This document shows, piece after piece, positions 27,007 to 38,418 of a stretch of 64,000 nt of DNA. A program made the position numbers and the translations under genes. Numbering within the stretch: position 1 is the stretch's first letter; each line of letters opens with the position of its first letter. The notes under the pieces were generated by a model that did no database searches, was not told where the DNA came from, and saw only the letters and a list, made by a program, of their open reading frames with translations. The stretch lies in the NCBI GenBank assembly GCA_029961685.1, contig JARWKL010000004.1, forward strand, positions 17,358,348 to 17,422,347, in the 5' to 3' direction. This stretch comes from Aristolochia californica. Its lineage: Eukaryota; Streptophyta; Magnoliopsida; Piperales; Aristolochiaceae.

Positions 27007-29284
27007 CTTTACAATCATCTATGATCTTTAGACCATCTTTTTGTAAATGGTCAAAATAATGGCTTGTTTGACTCGCGTAAATATGCCTCTGCATGTGCAC
27101 TTGAGATTTTAATGAGCGTTTGTTATTCTTTGTAAAAGGTTTGGATACAAAGGTCATTTGGATCTTTAACATGTTTAAAGCTTGTGTTTCAATTTTTTAA
27201 AAAATTTGTAGAAAAATCCCTTTTATATAAAATTCCGATCTATTAGGGTTGAATTAGTGGAATTTCCAAAACTTGGATACCAAAACTTTTGTGTTCATTT
27301 GTGGGGAGTGAATAAATTTTCTTTACTTAGATTTGTTATTGCTTTAAAATTTTTCCTTTCATCAACTCTTAAATTTTCTTTTTGTTGTGATCTTTTTGCC
27401 TTTTATCTCTTTTTTTTTATGAGATGAAGGGAAAATGAAAACTCAAGTTTTGATCTAAGAAAAAAATATTCATCTAAAATGGAAATGGACAATGCAAAAA
27501 TGTACAGAGGGATAATTCCAAAAAGTGTCTATAATTTTTAGGGATTGTAAACTCTCTCTAGTTTTTATATATTAGGTTTTGCAATCGTCGGGAAAAGGGG
27601 AGGCGGGGGATTTTTAATTGAGTGTTGACTCCCAACCCATAAGTCATTCCTTACAAAAATATAGCAAATTACGGATGATAAATCACTTTACATTGATCTA
27701 TGATCATTTGGTCAGGTTTTTGTAAATGGGCAAAATAATGGCTTGTTTAACTCGGGTAAATATCCCACCACACATTCACTTGAGAATTTAATGAGCGTTT
27801 GATATTCTCTTTAAAAGGTTTGGATCCATAGGTGATTTGCTTCTTTAACATGTTTCAAGAATGCATATCCCTTTTTTAAAACATGTGTATAAAAATTCAT
27901 TTCTTTTAAAATTCCAAGAACTAGTTGAATTTCCCAAACTTGGATAACAAAACTTTTGTGTTCTCTTGTGATGTGTGAATAATTTTTCTTTACATACATT
28001 TGTTATTGCTTTAAATTTTTTCCGTACATAAACTATAAAATTTTCATTTTGTTGTGATCTATTTGACTTCTATCTCTTTTATGTTTAAAAGATGAAGGGA
28101 GAGTGAAAGCTCAAGTTTTGATTTAAGAAAAAAGTTTACATCTAAAATGGAAATGCACATTGCACAAATGTAAAGAGAGATAATTCCTGAAAGTGTCTGG
28201 AATTTTTAGGGATTGTAAACACTTTTTAGCTTTAATATATAAGGTTTTGCAATCGTCTGGAAAAGGGGGAGGCGTGGGATTTTTAACTGAGTGTTGATCC
28301 ACAAGTGATTCCTTACAAAAAATATAGCCCATTACCCATGATAAATCACTTTACAATCATCTATGATCGTTAGGTTAGCTTTTTGTAAATGGCAAAATAA
28401 TAGCTTGTTTGACTCGGGTAAATTTCCCACCGCACTTTCACTTGAGAAGTTAATGAGCTTTTGATATTCTCTTTAAAAGATTTGGATCCATAGGTCATTT
28501 GCATCTTTAACATGTTTCAAGCATGTATATCCATTTTTTAAAATATGTGTAGAAAAAACCCTTTCTTATAAAATTCCAATCTATTAGGGTTGAACTAGTG
28601 GAATTTCCAAAACTTGGATAGCAAAACTTTTGTGTTCATTGGTGGTGTGTGAATAAATTTTCTTTGCTTAAATTTTTTATTTCTTTAAAAATTTTCCATA
28701 CATAAACTCTAAAATTATCATTTTCTTTTGATCTATTTGTTTTTTATCTCTTTTTTTTTATTACAAGATGAAGGGAAAGAGAAAACTGAAGTTTTGATTT
28801 AAGAAAAATGTATACATATAAAATGGAAATGCACTATACACAAATGCATAGAGAGATAATTCCAAAAAGTGTTCGTAATTTTTTGGGTGTAAATGCTTTT
28901 TTGTTTTTATATATTAGGTTTTGTAATCATCTGGAAAAGAGGGAGGTGGTGGATTTTTCACTGACTGTTGACTCCCAATCCATAAGTCATTCCTTACAAA
29001 AATATAGCCCATTGCACATAATAATTTACTTTACAATCATCTATTATCTTTAAGTCAGCGTTTTTTACATGGGCAAAATAATGGCTTGTTTGACTGGGGA
29101 AATATCCCGCCGCACGTCTAGGTTCGTAATTATTTTTTTCAGTCTCTACATCCATAGATTGCTTTGCATTTTTTACCTCTATATGAAGTTTATTATATTG
29201 AAAATTATATAATGAAGGAAATATATTTGAGTCTACTTCCCAAAAAAAACCTATTGTTTCCAATCGAAGTTATATACAAAGAGA

Positions 29285-29960
29285 TTATTTTTGAATGACC
29301 AAAGGTCAGATTGCAAAAGTGGTTCAAGTAACAGCAGAAAGCTTCAGCTTCCGAGGTATGTTTTGCTATCACTAGACTTTATATGGAGAGATATATATCA
29401 AAAGAAAGATCTGTAAGTCTATTATTTTACCTATTCAACCAATTTCTTCTTTGAGTTATCTATAAAAAGAAATTGATATTTGAAGTAGCAAAGGTCAGAT
29501 TTAAAAAGAGGTTCGAGATACATCAGAAAGCCTCAAATGCCGAGATATTTTATGCTATCAAGAAAGAGACTTTATAAGGAGAATTATATATCAAAAGAAA
29601 TATATGTAAGTCTATTTTATTACCTATTCAACCAATTCTTGGTTTGATTTTTTTATAAGGAAATATTGATCTTGGAAGAGTCAATGGTCGTTCTTGAAAA
29701 ACAGGAGAAACAAAACTTAGTTCGGCCATATGACAGAGACTGAAATCTATCCGATTATTTATCTTCTGATAATTATATTTTTTGAAGTGAAGTTATACTT
29801 TGATGAAATTTATTTAAGTCTAGTGTCAAAAGGAAAAAATTTCATGTCAATTTGATCTATTTTGAAAGATATATTCAAATTGGAAGAATCAAAGGTCATG
29901 CTGGTATCCTGTGGTATTGAAAAATCCGAATTTATGCCGATTGTTTTGCGTCACTGTTTG
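29285..29960 (+). repeat. Four degenerate leader repeats of about 190-210 bp
   Basis: The core word AAAGGTCAGA or a variant recurs at 29301, 29490, 29683 and 29891. Each is preceded by a GAA-rich segment such as TTGATATTTGAAGTAGC. The first two units are clearest: both continue through CAGAAAGC, TTTTGCTATC or TTATGCTATC, ATATATATCAAAAGAAA, and GTAAGTCTATT to ACCTATTCAACCAATT. The same four-unit arrangement is found in copy 2, so it belongs to the parental element. No open frame spans it. Confidence 0.8.
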
Positions 29961-30413
29961 AGTTGATCAGGAAAATATCTCACTTCTCCCTGGTTTGATG
30001 GCTTATTTATAAATCTCTGTTATTTGGGTTTATTTCTACATCTATGATATTTGGTTCAAGCTAGGATCACTGCCATTACCTCCCAACTTTAGGGGGGAGA
30101 AGTAGAAGAAGTACAAGAAAGAGGTACTTTATTTCATATGTTGTGAGTAAGTTTATGTGACAGAAATATTCAAGAAAGGGGCATCACAAAATATGAAGAT
30201 TGTGCATCAAAGAAGAAATTTTTATATCGGATTATTTCATGGGTTATTTGACAAAGTTTATTATTTGGTTCATGTTATATGTGTTGAAAGATGGTCGTGT
30301 TATATTCAGTTGCAGCTGTTATGTCTGTTTTGGGACATTATTATTGAAGAAGAGGTGGCTCATGTCATCATTTATTTTACCCCATCAAAAAGATCAAAAT
30401 TGTTTGTGGTTGG

Positions 30414-30540
30414 GAGTCCACGACGGAGGAACTTCATCCCCATAAAAAAGATGAAAATTATTTGTGGTTGTGAGTCCACGATGGAGGAACTTCATCCCCA
30501 TAAAAAAGATGAAAATTATTTGTAGTTGGAAGTCCATGAC
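30414..30540 (+). repeat. 58-bp tandem repeat inside copy 1
   Basis: The unit begins GAGTCCACGACGGAGG at 30414 and repeats at 30472, with a third partial unit (GAAGTCCATGACGGAGG) from 30530. A degenerate upstream copy (CCCCATCAAAAAGATCAAAA) lies at about 30380-30413. The translated frames through it repeat a PIKKMKIIC-like string, which only reflects the nucleotide repeat. Confidence 0.85.
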
Positions 30541-30880
30541 GGAGGAAGTTATGATTACATCTATGATATCCCCTACCCCCCCCCTCCCCCTCCTACAATG
30601 GCTTTTATGTTTCCTACCACTTGAGAGTCGTTGTCCTGTGGAGGGACATGGTGGTGGACACTTTAGAGCAATGCCAATAGACGCACTACCGATAGCAGTG
30701 GAGTGTGACCTACATCCAGCATTAAGACTGGAGTATGAAGCAATGGCTTACTGGCTAGGAGTGATTTTTACTCTCACTTATAATGCCGCAAGGCCTCATG
30801 GAAGACTCAACAGCGAGGGGGAATGTTGGAAGATGAAGGCATATTGGAAGATGTCCATTTTATACAAAAATATTTTATCC

Positions 30881-30931
30881 AACATTTGTAGCAAGCTGGG
30901 AGTTCATGTTGTTCTCTCACCCCCAGCTTGA
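30881..30931 (+). pseudogene. C-terminal remnant of a copia-type pol polyprotein (copy 1)
   Basis: Seventeen codons read NICSKLGVHVVLSPPA and then a TGA stop that lies against the polypurine tract. In plant Ty1/copia elements the RNase H end of pol commonly finishes with a KLGV-type motif just before the tract, and that placement fits here. A longer frame (30464-30931) covers it, but its upstream part shows no pol motifs I recognise and is not conserved in frame in copy 2. The 17-codon tail is conserved in copy 2 as IICSKLGVHVFLSPPA. It is non-functional as an enzyme. Confidence 0.6.
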
Positions 30932-30938
30932 GGGGAAG
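30927..30938 (+). other. Polypurine tract of copy 1
   Basis: CTTGAGGGGAAG lies directly before the TGTTGG that opens the 3' LTR, the expected position of the plus-strand primer for reverse transcription. Confidence 0.8.
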
Positions 30939-31377
30939 TGTTGGAAGATAAGATCAAGCCCAAACGACCAAGGAAGTCCCACATATGTAAGATTATTATA
31001 ACATGGGCCATATGATCAAGGAAGGACCACAAGATTGGCCCAAGCCGATAAGAAGTAGGACCCACAATGATTACCAAGAGCTGGCATCGTTATCACATCA
31101 ATTGGAAGATCTAGGACTCATAAAAGTATCTTTATCTTAGGGTCACGACAAAAAAAGATATTTATTTTAAGTTGCATTTGTCTTTTATCAATATTGAGTT
31201 ACCTAATTATGTTAGGACATACCTTAAGTGTTGGAGTTTGGGTGTAATTGGGACAAGGGTAGTTTTAATGTAATTGAACTCTACTACCTTTCTCTATTAT
31301 AAATAGAGGTTCATGTACTCTGATTACAATGAGTTATTAATGTCAATGAAGTATTTCACTTTTCCATAAATTCAACA
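30939..31377 (+). mobile_element. 3' LTR of copy 1 (439 bp)
   Basis: The repeat opens TGTTGG after the polypurine tract and closes TTCAACA, giving a 5-bp terminal inverted repeat TGTTG/CAACA. Its reverse complement matches the LTRs at 38,518-38,911 and 40,713-41,189 and the solo LTR at 42,498-42,937. Near the 5' side it has one full and one partial copy of the 48-bp unit (ACCAAGGAAG, then ATCAAGGAAGG) that varies among LTRs of this family. Forward V2 satellite starts immediately after, at ACAACAAATGG. Confidence 0.88.
31291..31312 (+). promoter_or_regulatory. Putative LTR TATA box within a near-palindrome
   Basis: CTCTATTATAAATAGAGG contains a TATA-like core (TATAAATA) flanked by arms CTCTAT and ATAGAG that can pair. 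The corresponding site in the 5' LTR of copy 2 and in the solo LTR reads CCTCTATTTATAATAGAGG on the + strand. The 3' LTR of copy 2 has TTCTAA instead, which breaks the TATA core. Its position, about 75 bp before the LTR end, fits an LTR promoter. Function is inferred only. Confidence 0.5.
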
Positions 31378-34170
31378 ACAACAAATGGTCATTAAATTCT
31401 CAAGTAAACGTGTGGTGGGATATTTACCCGAGTCAAACAAGCCATTATTTTGTCCATTTACAAAAAGTTGTCCTAATAATCATAGATGATCGTAAGGTGA
31501 TTTATCGGTCAATCATCTATAATGGGCTATATTTTATTTTTTGAAGAAATGACTTATAGATTGGGAGTCAACACTTAGTTAAAAATCCACCGCCTCCCCC
31601 TTTTCAAGATGATTGCAAAACCTAATATATAAATACTAAAAAGAGTTTACAATCATTAAAAATTGCAGAAACTTTTTGGAATTATCTCTCGCTACATTTG
31701 TACATTTCCATTTAAGATGTAAACTTTTTTCTTAAATCAAAACTTGAGTTTTAACTATCCCTTCATCCTGTAAACATTTTTTATAAGGCAAATAGATCAC
31801 AACAAAATGAAAATTTTAGAGGTCGTGTATGGAAAAGATTTAAAACAATAACAAATGTAAGTAAAGAACATTTATTCACACACAAAAAATCAACACAAAA
31901 GTTTTGTTATACAAGTTTGGATAATTCCACTAGTTAACCCCTAATAGCTTGGAATTTTATAAGAAGGAGATTTCTACATATGTTTTAAATATGCATATGC
32001 ATGCTTGAAACATGTTAAAGATGCAATTGACCTATGGATCCAAACCTTTTAAAGAGAATAACAAATGCTCATTAAATTCTCAACTGAACGTGCGGTGGGA
32101 TATTTACCAGAGTCAAACTAGCCATTATTTTGCCCATTTACAAAAATTTGATGAAATAATCATAGTTGATTTTTCAGGTGATTTATTGGCCAATCATGCA
32201 TAATGAGCTATATTGTTTTTTTAAGAAATGACTTACGGATTGGGAGTCATCACTCAGTTAAAAATCCCCCGCCTCCACCTTTTCCCGATGATTGTTAAAG
32301 CTAATATATAAAAATTAAAAAGAGTTTACAATCCCTAAAAATTACAGACACGTTTTGAAATTATCTCTCTCTACTTTTGTGAATTACCATTTTAGATGTA
32401 TACTTTTTTCTCAAATCAAAACTTGAGTTTACTTTCCCTTCATCCCGTAAACAATTTTGATAAAAGATTTAAAATAATAAAAAATGTATGTATAGAAAAT
32501 TTATTCACATACCCCAAATGAACACAAAATTTTTTTTATCTATGTTTGGGAAATTCCACTAGTTCAACCCTTGTAGCTTGGAATTTTATGAGAAGGAGAT
32601 TTCTACACATGTTTTAAATATGGATATGCATGCTTGAAACATGTAATGATGCAAATGACCTATGGATCCAAACCTTTTAAAGAGAATAAAAAATGGTCAT
32701 TAAATTCTTAAGTGAACCTGCGGTGGGATATTTACCCGAGTCCAACAAGACATTATTGTGCCCATTTACCAAAAGCTGACCAAACAATCACAGATGATTG
32801 TTTGGTGATTTATCAGTCAATCATGCATTACATGCTATATTCTTTTTGTAAGAAATGACTTATGGATTGGGAGTCAACATTCAGTTAAAAATCCCCCGCC
32901 TCCCCCTTTTCCCGATGATTGCAAAATTTAATATATAAAAATTAAAAAGACTTTACTATCCCTAAAAATTGCAGATACTTTTTGGAATTATCTCTCTCTA
33001 CATTTGTGCACTTTTTTTCTTCAATCAAAACTTCTGTTATAAGTTTCCTTCATCCAGTAAACAATTTTGATAAGGCAAATAGATCACAACAAAATGAAAA
33101 TTTTAGAGTTTATGTATGGAAAAGATTTTAAAAAATAGCAAATGTAGGTAAGGAAAATTTACTGACACACCACAAATGAACACAAAAGTTTTGTTATCCA
33201 AGTTCTGGAAATACCACTAGTTCAACCCAAATAGCTTGGAATTTTATAAGAAGAATATTTCAACACTTGTTTTAAATATGGATATGCTTGCTTGAAACAT
33301 GTTAAATATGCAAAAGACCTATTGATCCAAATCTTTTAAAGAGAATAACAAACACTCATTAAATTCTCAAGTGAACGTGCGGTGAGATATTTACCCGAGT
33401 CAAACAAGCCATTATTTTTCCCATTTACAAAATGATGACCTTACAATCATAGATGACTATAAGATGATTTATCGGCCAATCATGTGTCACGGGCTATATT
33501 TGTTTTGTAAGAAATGACTTATGGATTGGGAGTCAACACTCAGTTAAAACTCTCGGCCTCCCCCTTTTCTCGAAGATAGCAAAATCTAATATTTAAAAAT
33601 AAAAAAAGAGTTTACAAGCCTAAAAATTACATACACTTTTTGGAATTATCTCTCTTTACTTTTGTGACTTTCCATTTTATATGTTTTCTTTTTTCTTAAA
33701 TAAAATCATTAGTTTTCACTTTCCCTTCATCCCGTAAACAATTTTGGTAAGGCAAATAGATCACAACAAAATAAAATTTTTAGAGTTTATGTATGGAAAA
33801 GATTTAAAGCAATCACAAATGTAGGGAAAGAAAATTTAATCACACACCACAGATGAACACAAAATTTTTATTATCCAAGTTTGGGAAATTCCATTAGTTC
33901 AACCCTAATAGCTTGGAATTTATAAGAAGAAGATTTCTACACATGTTTTCAATATGGATATGCTTGTTTGAAACATGTTAAACGCTGCAAATTACCAATG
34001 GATCCAAACGTTTTAAAGAAAATAAGAAATGCTCATTAAATTCTCAAGTGAAAGTGTGGTGGGATATTTACCCGAGTCAAACAAAGCATTGTTTTACACA
34101 TTTACAAAATGCTGACCTAACAGTCATAGATGATTGTAAGGTGGTTTATCGGGGAATCATGCGTAACAGG

Positions 34171-34385
34171 CTATAGTTTTTGGGCTTCACAAAGATTTAC
34201 CAACATGTCTTGTACAAATCTGTGTCTTCGTCCTAAAGTGTCAAAGTTTAGGAAATTATCCATGGTTAAAGAACCAAGTTCTGTATTATTTTGCCAATAT
34301 TTTGTTATGTAGTCTTTTTCAGCTACATGTGCAAAAGGTTCTGGCAATTTTCCATAAAAGATAGACAGATAAGGTTTTTGATCTT
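34171..34385 (-). pseudogene. Unidentified open frame filling the 210-bp insertion
   Basis: On the - strand one frame is open across the whole insertion: about 69 residues, then a leucine and a TAG stop formed by the flanking CTATA. The peptide begins near DQKPYLSIFYGKLPEPF and ends near RFVQDMLVNLCEAQK, with aromatic and charged residues mixed as in a real globular protein. The other - strand frame I read through (KIKNLICLSF...) meets a stop after about 20 codons. There is no in-frame start at the beginning; the only methionines are internal, so this looks like an internal fragment of a longer coding sequence. I do not recognise the family. Candidates include an exon fragment, a transposon or retroelement protein, or an old viral insertion. 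Coding origin is inferred from the open frame and composition only. Confidence 0.5.
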
Positions 34386-34390
34386 CTATA
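34171..34390. mobile_element. 210-bp foreign insertion flanked by CTATA duplication
   Basis: The satellite word GGGCTATATTTTT is interrupted. CTATA occurs at 34171-34175 and again at 34386-34390, and the 210 bp between (34176-34385) match no satellite segment. The satellite continues in phase on both sides, and the anchor spacing (34000 to 34890, 890 bp) equals one monomer plus the insertion. Base use is visibly different, with more G and C. The ends read GTTTTTGGGC and GGTTTTTGATCTT. I see neither clear terminal inverted repeats nor a poly(A) tail. Insertion with a 5-bp target duplication is the simplest reading, but the class of element is unknown. Confidence 0.75.
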
Positions 34391-35484
34391 TTTTTATGTA
34401 AGAAATGACTTATGGATTGGGAGTCAACACTCAGCTGAAAATCCCCTGCCTACCCCATTTCCTGACTATTCCAAAACCAAATATATATAAACTAAAAAGA
34501 GTTTAAAATCCCTAAAATTTACAGACACCTTTTGGAATTATCTCTCTCTACATTTGCAAATTTCCATTTTAGATGAATAATTTTTTCTTAAATTAAAACT
34601 TTAGTTTTCACTTTGCCTTCATTCCATAAAAATTTTGATAAGGCAAATAGATCACAACAAAATTAAAATTTTAGAGTTTATGTATGGAGAAAATATAAAA
34701 CAATAACAAATACATGTAAAGAAGATTTATTCACACCCCACAAATGAACACAAAAGTTTTGTTATCCAAGTTTGGGAGATTCCACTAGTTCAACCCTAAT
34801 TACTTGGAATTTTATAGGAAGGAGATTTCTACACATGTTTTAAATATGATATGCATATTTGAAACATCTTAAAGATGCAAATGACCTATGGATCCAAACC
34901 TTTTAAAGAGAATAAAAAATACTCATTAAATTCTCAAGAGAACGTGTAGTGGGATATTTACCCGAGTCAAACATGCCATTATATTTCCCATTTACAAAAA
35001 AACTAACCTAACAATCATAGATGATTTGAAGATGATTTACCGGTCAATCCTGAGTAACGGGCTATATGTTTTTGTAAGAAATGACTTATGGATTGGGTGT
35101 CAACACCCAGTTAAAAATCCCCCACCTCCTCCATTTCTTGATGATGGCAAAACCAAATATATAAAAACTAAATAGAGTTTACAATCCCTAAAAATTACAA
35201 ACACTTTTTGGGGTTATCTCTCTCTATATTCGTGCATTTCCATTTTAGATGTATACTTTTTTGTTATATCAAAACTTGAGTTTTAACTTTCCCTTCATCC
35301 CGTAAACAATTTTGATAAGGCAAATAGATCACAAAAAAATGAAAATTTTAGAGTTTGCGTATGGAAAAGATTTAAAGAATAACAAATGTAAGTAAAGAAA
35401 ATTTATTCACACACCACAAATGAACACAAAAGTTTAGTTATCCAAGTTTGGGAATTTTATAAGAAGGAGATTTTGACACTTGTT

Positions 35485-35500
35485 TTAAATATACCCAAGT
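35485..35500. other. Deletion scar in a V2 monomer (over 100 bp lost)
   Basis: GTTTTAAATAT joins ACCCAAGT directly. The intervening ATGCATGC, GGATCC, CTCATTAAATTCTC and GTGCGGTGGG segments are missing. An AATAT/GATAT word at both ends could have guided the loss. Confidence 0.75.
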
Positions 35501-36875
35501 AAAAAAAGCCATTATTTTGCCCATTTACAAAAAGTTGACCTAACAATCATAAAAGATTGTAAGGTGAATTATTGGCCAATCATGCATAACGGCCTATATT
35601 TTTTTTAATAAATGACTTATGGATTGGGAGTCAACATTCAGTTAAAAATCCCATGTCTCCCCTTTTCTTGACTTTTGAACCTAATATTTAAAAACTAAAA
35701 ATAGTTTGCAATCCCAAAAAATTACAGACACTTTTTTGGTATTATATCTCTCTACATTTGTGCATTTCCATTTTAGATATATACTTTTTCTTAAAACAAA
35801 ACTTGAGTTTTCACTTTCCCTTCATCCCATAAACAATTTTAAGAAGGTAAATAGATAAAAAAAAAATTAAACTTTTATAGTTTATGTATGGAAAAAAATT
35901 AAAACAATAAAAAATGTAAGTACAGAAAATTTTTCACACACCACAAATGAACACAAAAGTTTTGTTATTCAAGTTTGGGAAATTCCACTAGTTCAACCCT
36001 AATAGCTTGGAATTTAATAAGAAGGAGATTTCTACATATGTTTTAAATATGGATATGCATGGTTGAAACCTGTTAAAGATGTAAATGAACTATTAAAGAG
36101 AATAACAAATGCTCATTAAATTCTCATCTGAACGTGCGGTGGGATATTTACCCGAGTTAAAACAGCCATTATTTTTCCCATTTACAAAGAGCTGACCTAA
36201 CAACCATAGATGATAGTAAGGTGATTTATTGGTCAATCATGTACAACAGGCTATATTTTTTTGTAAGAAACGACTTATGGATAGGGGGTCAACACTCAAT
36301 TCAAAATCCCCAGCGTCCCCCTTTTCCCCACTATTGCAAAACCGAATATATAAAAAATATAAAGAGTTTACAATCCCTAAAAATTATAGACACTTTTTGG
36401 AATTATCTCTCTGTACATTTGTGCATTTCCATTTTAGTTGTATACTTTTTTCTTAAATTAAAACTTGAGTTTTCACTTTTCCTTCATCCCGCAACCACTT
36501 TTGATATGGCAAATAGATCACAACAAAATGAAAATTTGAGAGTTTATGTGAGGAAAAAATTTAAAACAATTATAAATGTAAAAGAAGAAAATTTATTCAC
36601 ACACCACTAATGAACACAAAAGTTTTGTTATCCAAGTTTGGGAGATTCCACTAGTTCAACCCTAATAGCTTGGAATTTTATAAGAAGGAGATTTCTACAC
36701 ATGTTTTCAATATGGATATGTTTTCTTGAAACATGTTAAAGATGCAAATGAACTATGGATCCAAATATTTTGAAGAGATTAAAAATTGCTCATTAAATTC
36801 TCTAGTGAATATGCGGTGGGATATTTACCCGAGTCAAACATGCCATAATTTTGCCCATTGGCAAAATATTGACCT

Positions 36876-36967
36876 AACAATCATAGATGAATGTAAGGTA
36901 ATTTATTGGTCAATCATGCGTAACAATCATAGAAGATTGTAAGGTGATTTATCAGCCAATAATGCGT
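36876..36967 (+). repeat. 46-bp tandem duplication in a V2 monomer
   Basis: The segment AACAATCATAGATGAATG to ATCATGCGT (36876-36921) is followed by a second copy, AACAATCATAGAAGATTG to AATGCGT (36922-36967). The copies differ at several bases, so the event is not recent. The word TAAC occurs at both normal junctions (CCTAACAATC and GCGTAACGGG), a plausible microhomology. This explains the 726-bp anchor spacing between 36757 and 37483. Confidence 0.8.
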
Positions 36968-38396
36968 AGCGAGCCATATTTATTTTGGTAAGAATTGACT
37001 TATGGATTCGGAGTCAATAGTCAGTTCAAAATTCCCCGACTCCCCCATTTCTTGACAATTGCAAAACCAAATATATAAAAAATAAAAAGAGTTTACAATC
37101 CCTAAAAATTACAAACACTTTTTGGGGTTATCTCTCTCTACATTTTTTCATTTCCATTTTAGATGTATACTTTTTTTTAAAATCAAAACTTGACTTTTCT
37201 CTTTCCCTTCATCTAGTAAACAATTTTAATAAGGCAAAAAGATCACAACAAAATGAAAATTTAAGAGTTTGTGTATGGAAAATATTTTTAAAAAATAACA
37301 AACATAAATAAAGAAAATTTATTCACACACCACAAATAAATACAAAAGTTTTGTTATCCAAGTTTGGGAAATTCCAGCAGTTCAACCCTAATAGCTTGGA
37401 ATTTTATAAGAAGGAGATTTATACACATGTTTTAAATATGGATATTCATGCTTGAAACATGTTAAAGATGCAAATGACCTATGGGTCCAAACCTTTTAAA
37501 GAGAATAACAAATGCTCATAAATTCACAAGTGAACGTGCAGTGGGATATTTACCCGAGTCAAAACAACCATTATTTTGCCCATTTAAAAAAAAGATGACC
37601 TAACAACCATAGATGATTGTAAGGTGATTTATCGGAAAATCATGCACAATGGGCTATATTTTTTTATTTTTTGGTAAGAAATGACTTATGGATTTGGAGT
37701 CAACACTCAGTTCAAAATCCATAGCCTCCCCCATTTCCTGACGATTGCATAACCTAATATATAAAATGTTAAAAGTGTTTACAATCCCTAAAAGTTAAAA
37801 ACACTTTTTGGAATTAACTCTCTCTACATTTTTTTATTTCCATTTATGATGTATACTTTTTCTTAAATCAAAACTTGAGTTTTTACTTTCCCTACATCCT
37901 GTAAAAAATTTTGATAAGGCAAATAGATCACAGCAAAATGAAAATTTTAGAGTCTATGTATGGAAAAAATTTAAAACTATAAAAAGTGTGAGTAAAAAAA
38001 ATTTATTCACTCACCACAAATGAACACAAAAGTTCTGTTATCCAAGTTTGGGAAATTCAACTATTTCAACATTTATAGCTTAAAATTTTTTTTGGAAGGA
38101 GATTTCTACACATGTTTTAAATATGGATATGCATGCTTGAAACATGTTAAAGATGCAAATGATCTATGGATCCAAACCTTTTAAAGATAATAACAAATGC
38201 TCATTAAATTCTCAAGTGAACATGCGGTGGGATATTTACCCGAGTCAAACAAGCCATTATTTTGCCCATTAACAAAATGCTGACCTAATAATCATAGATG
38301 ATTTTAAGGTGATTTATCAGTCAATCATTTGTAACGGGCTATATTTTTTTTGTAAGAAATGAATTATGGATTGGGAGTCAACACTCAGTTAAAAAT

Positions 38397-38418
38397 CCCC
38401 CCCCCCCCCCCCCCCCCC
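38397..38418. repeat. 22-C homopolymer at satellite C patch
   Basis: A run of 22 C replaces the start of the forward-strand CCCCCGCCTCCCCC patch, followed by TCTCCCCCTTTTCCC. It lies about 100 bp before the copy 2 insertion. Confidence 0.9.

Larger units (their letters stand above)
18304..29117 (-). repeat. Satellite array, subfamily V1, reverse orientation (second block)
   Basis: The reverse-orientation V1 array resumes and runs for about 16 whole monomers. Anchors lie near 18463, 19131, 19616, 20297, 20967, 21611, 22290, 22970, 23634, 24323, 25004, 25683, 26352, 27143, 27822 and 28484, with a partial copy at the end. The short spacing at 19616 (485 bp) reflects deletions near 19,255 and 19,430. 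The long spacing at 27143 (791 bp) reflects a 112-bp internal duplication. The array stops inside the word CGCACGT at 29111-29117, where retroelement sequence begins. No gene-like frame beyond satellite frames is seen. Confidence 0.96.
29118..31377 (+). mobile_element. Non-autonomous Ty1/copia-like element, copy 1, 5'-truncated
   Basis: This 2.26 kb block is not satellite. Its reverse complement matches the block at 38,518-41,189 along its whole length, so the two are copies of one family. From left to right it has a leader starting at CTAGGTTC, four degenerate repeats of about 190-210 bp, a 58-bp tandem repeat, a short pol C-terminal remnant, a polypurine tract and a 439-bp 3' LTR (TGTTGG to CAACA). 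The 5' LTR and the first part of the leader are absent: satellite in reverse orientation abuts the leader at 29117/29118, sharing only GT. No gag, protease, integrase or full reverse transcriptase is visible, so it would have depended on proteins made elsewhere. Copia assignment rests on the pol tail and the polypurine tract/LTR boundary; it is likely rather than proven. Confidence 0.85.

Noticed and set aside
28994..29263. An 89-codon frame on the - strand
   Set aside because: It crosses the junction between satellite and retroelement leader, so it is an accidental fusion of unrelated sequences.
30060..30110. A second polypurine-like stretch (TTAGGGGGGAGAAG) as another LTR boundary
   Set aside because: No TGTTG terminus or LTR sequence follows. 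In copy 2 the matching place reads like a degenerate internal copy of the same boundary motif, so it does not mark an LTR.
30157..30525. A 122-codon frame in copy 1 as a possible element gene
   Set aside because: Its C-terminal part is only the 58-bp tandem repeat. The related copy 2 sequence keeps parts of it (such as RRNLYIGLFHGF) but in broken frames. No gag or enzyme motif is seen.
34130..34312. A 60-codon + strand frame over the 210-bp insertion
   Set aside because: It starts in satellite and runs antisense to the longer, protein-like - strand frame of the insertion.
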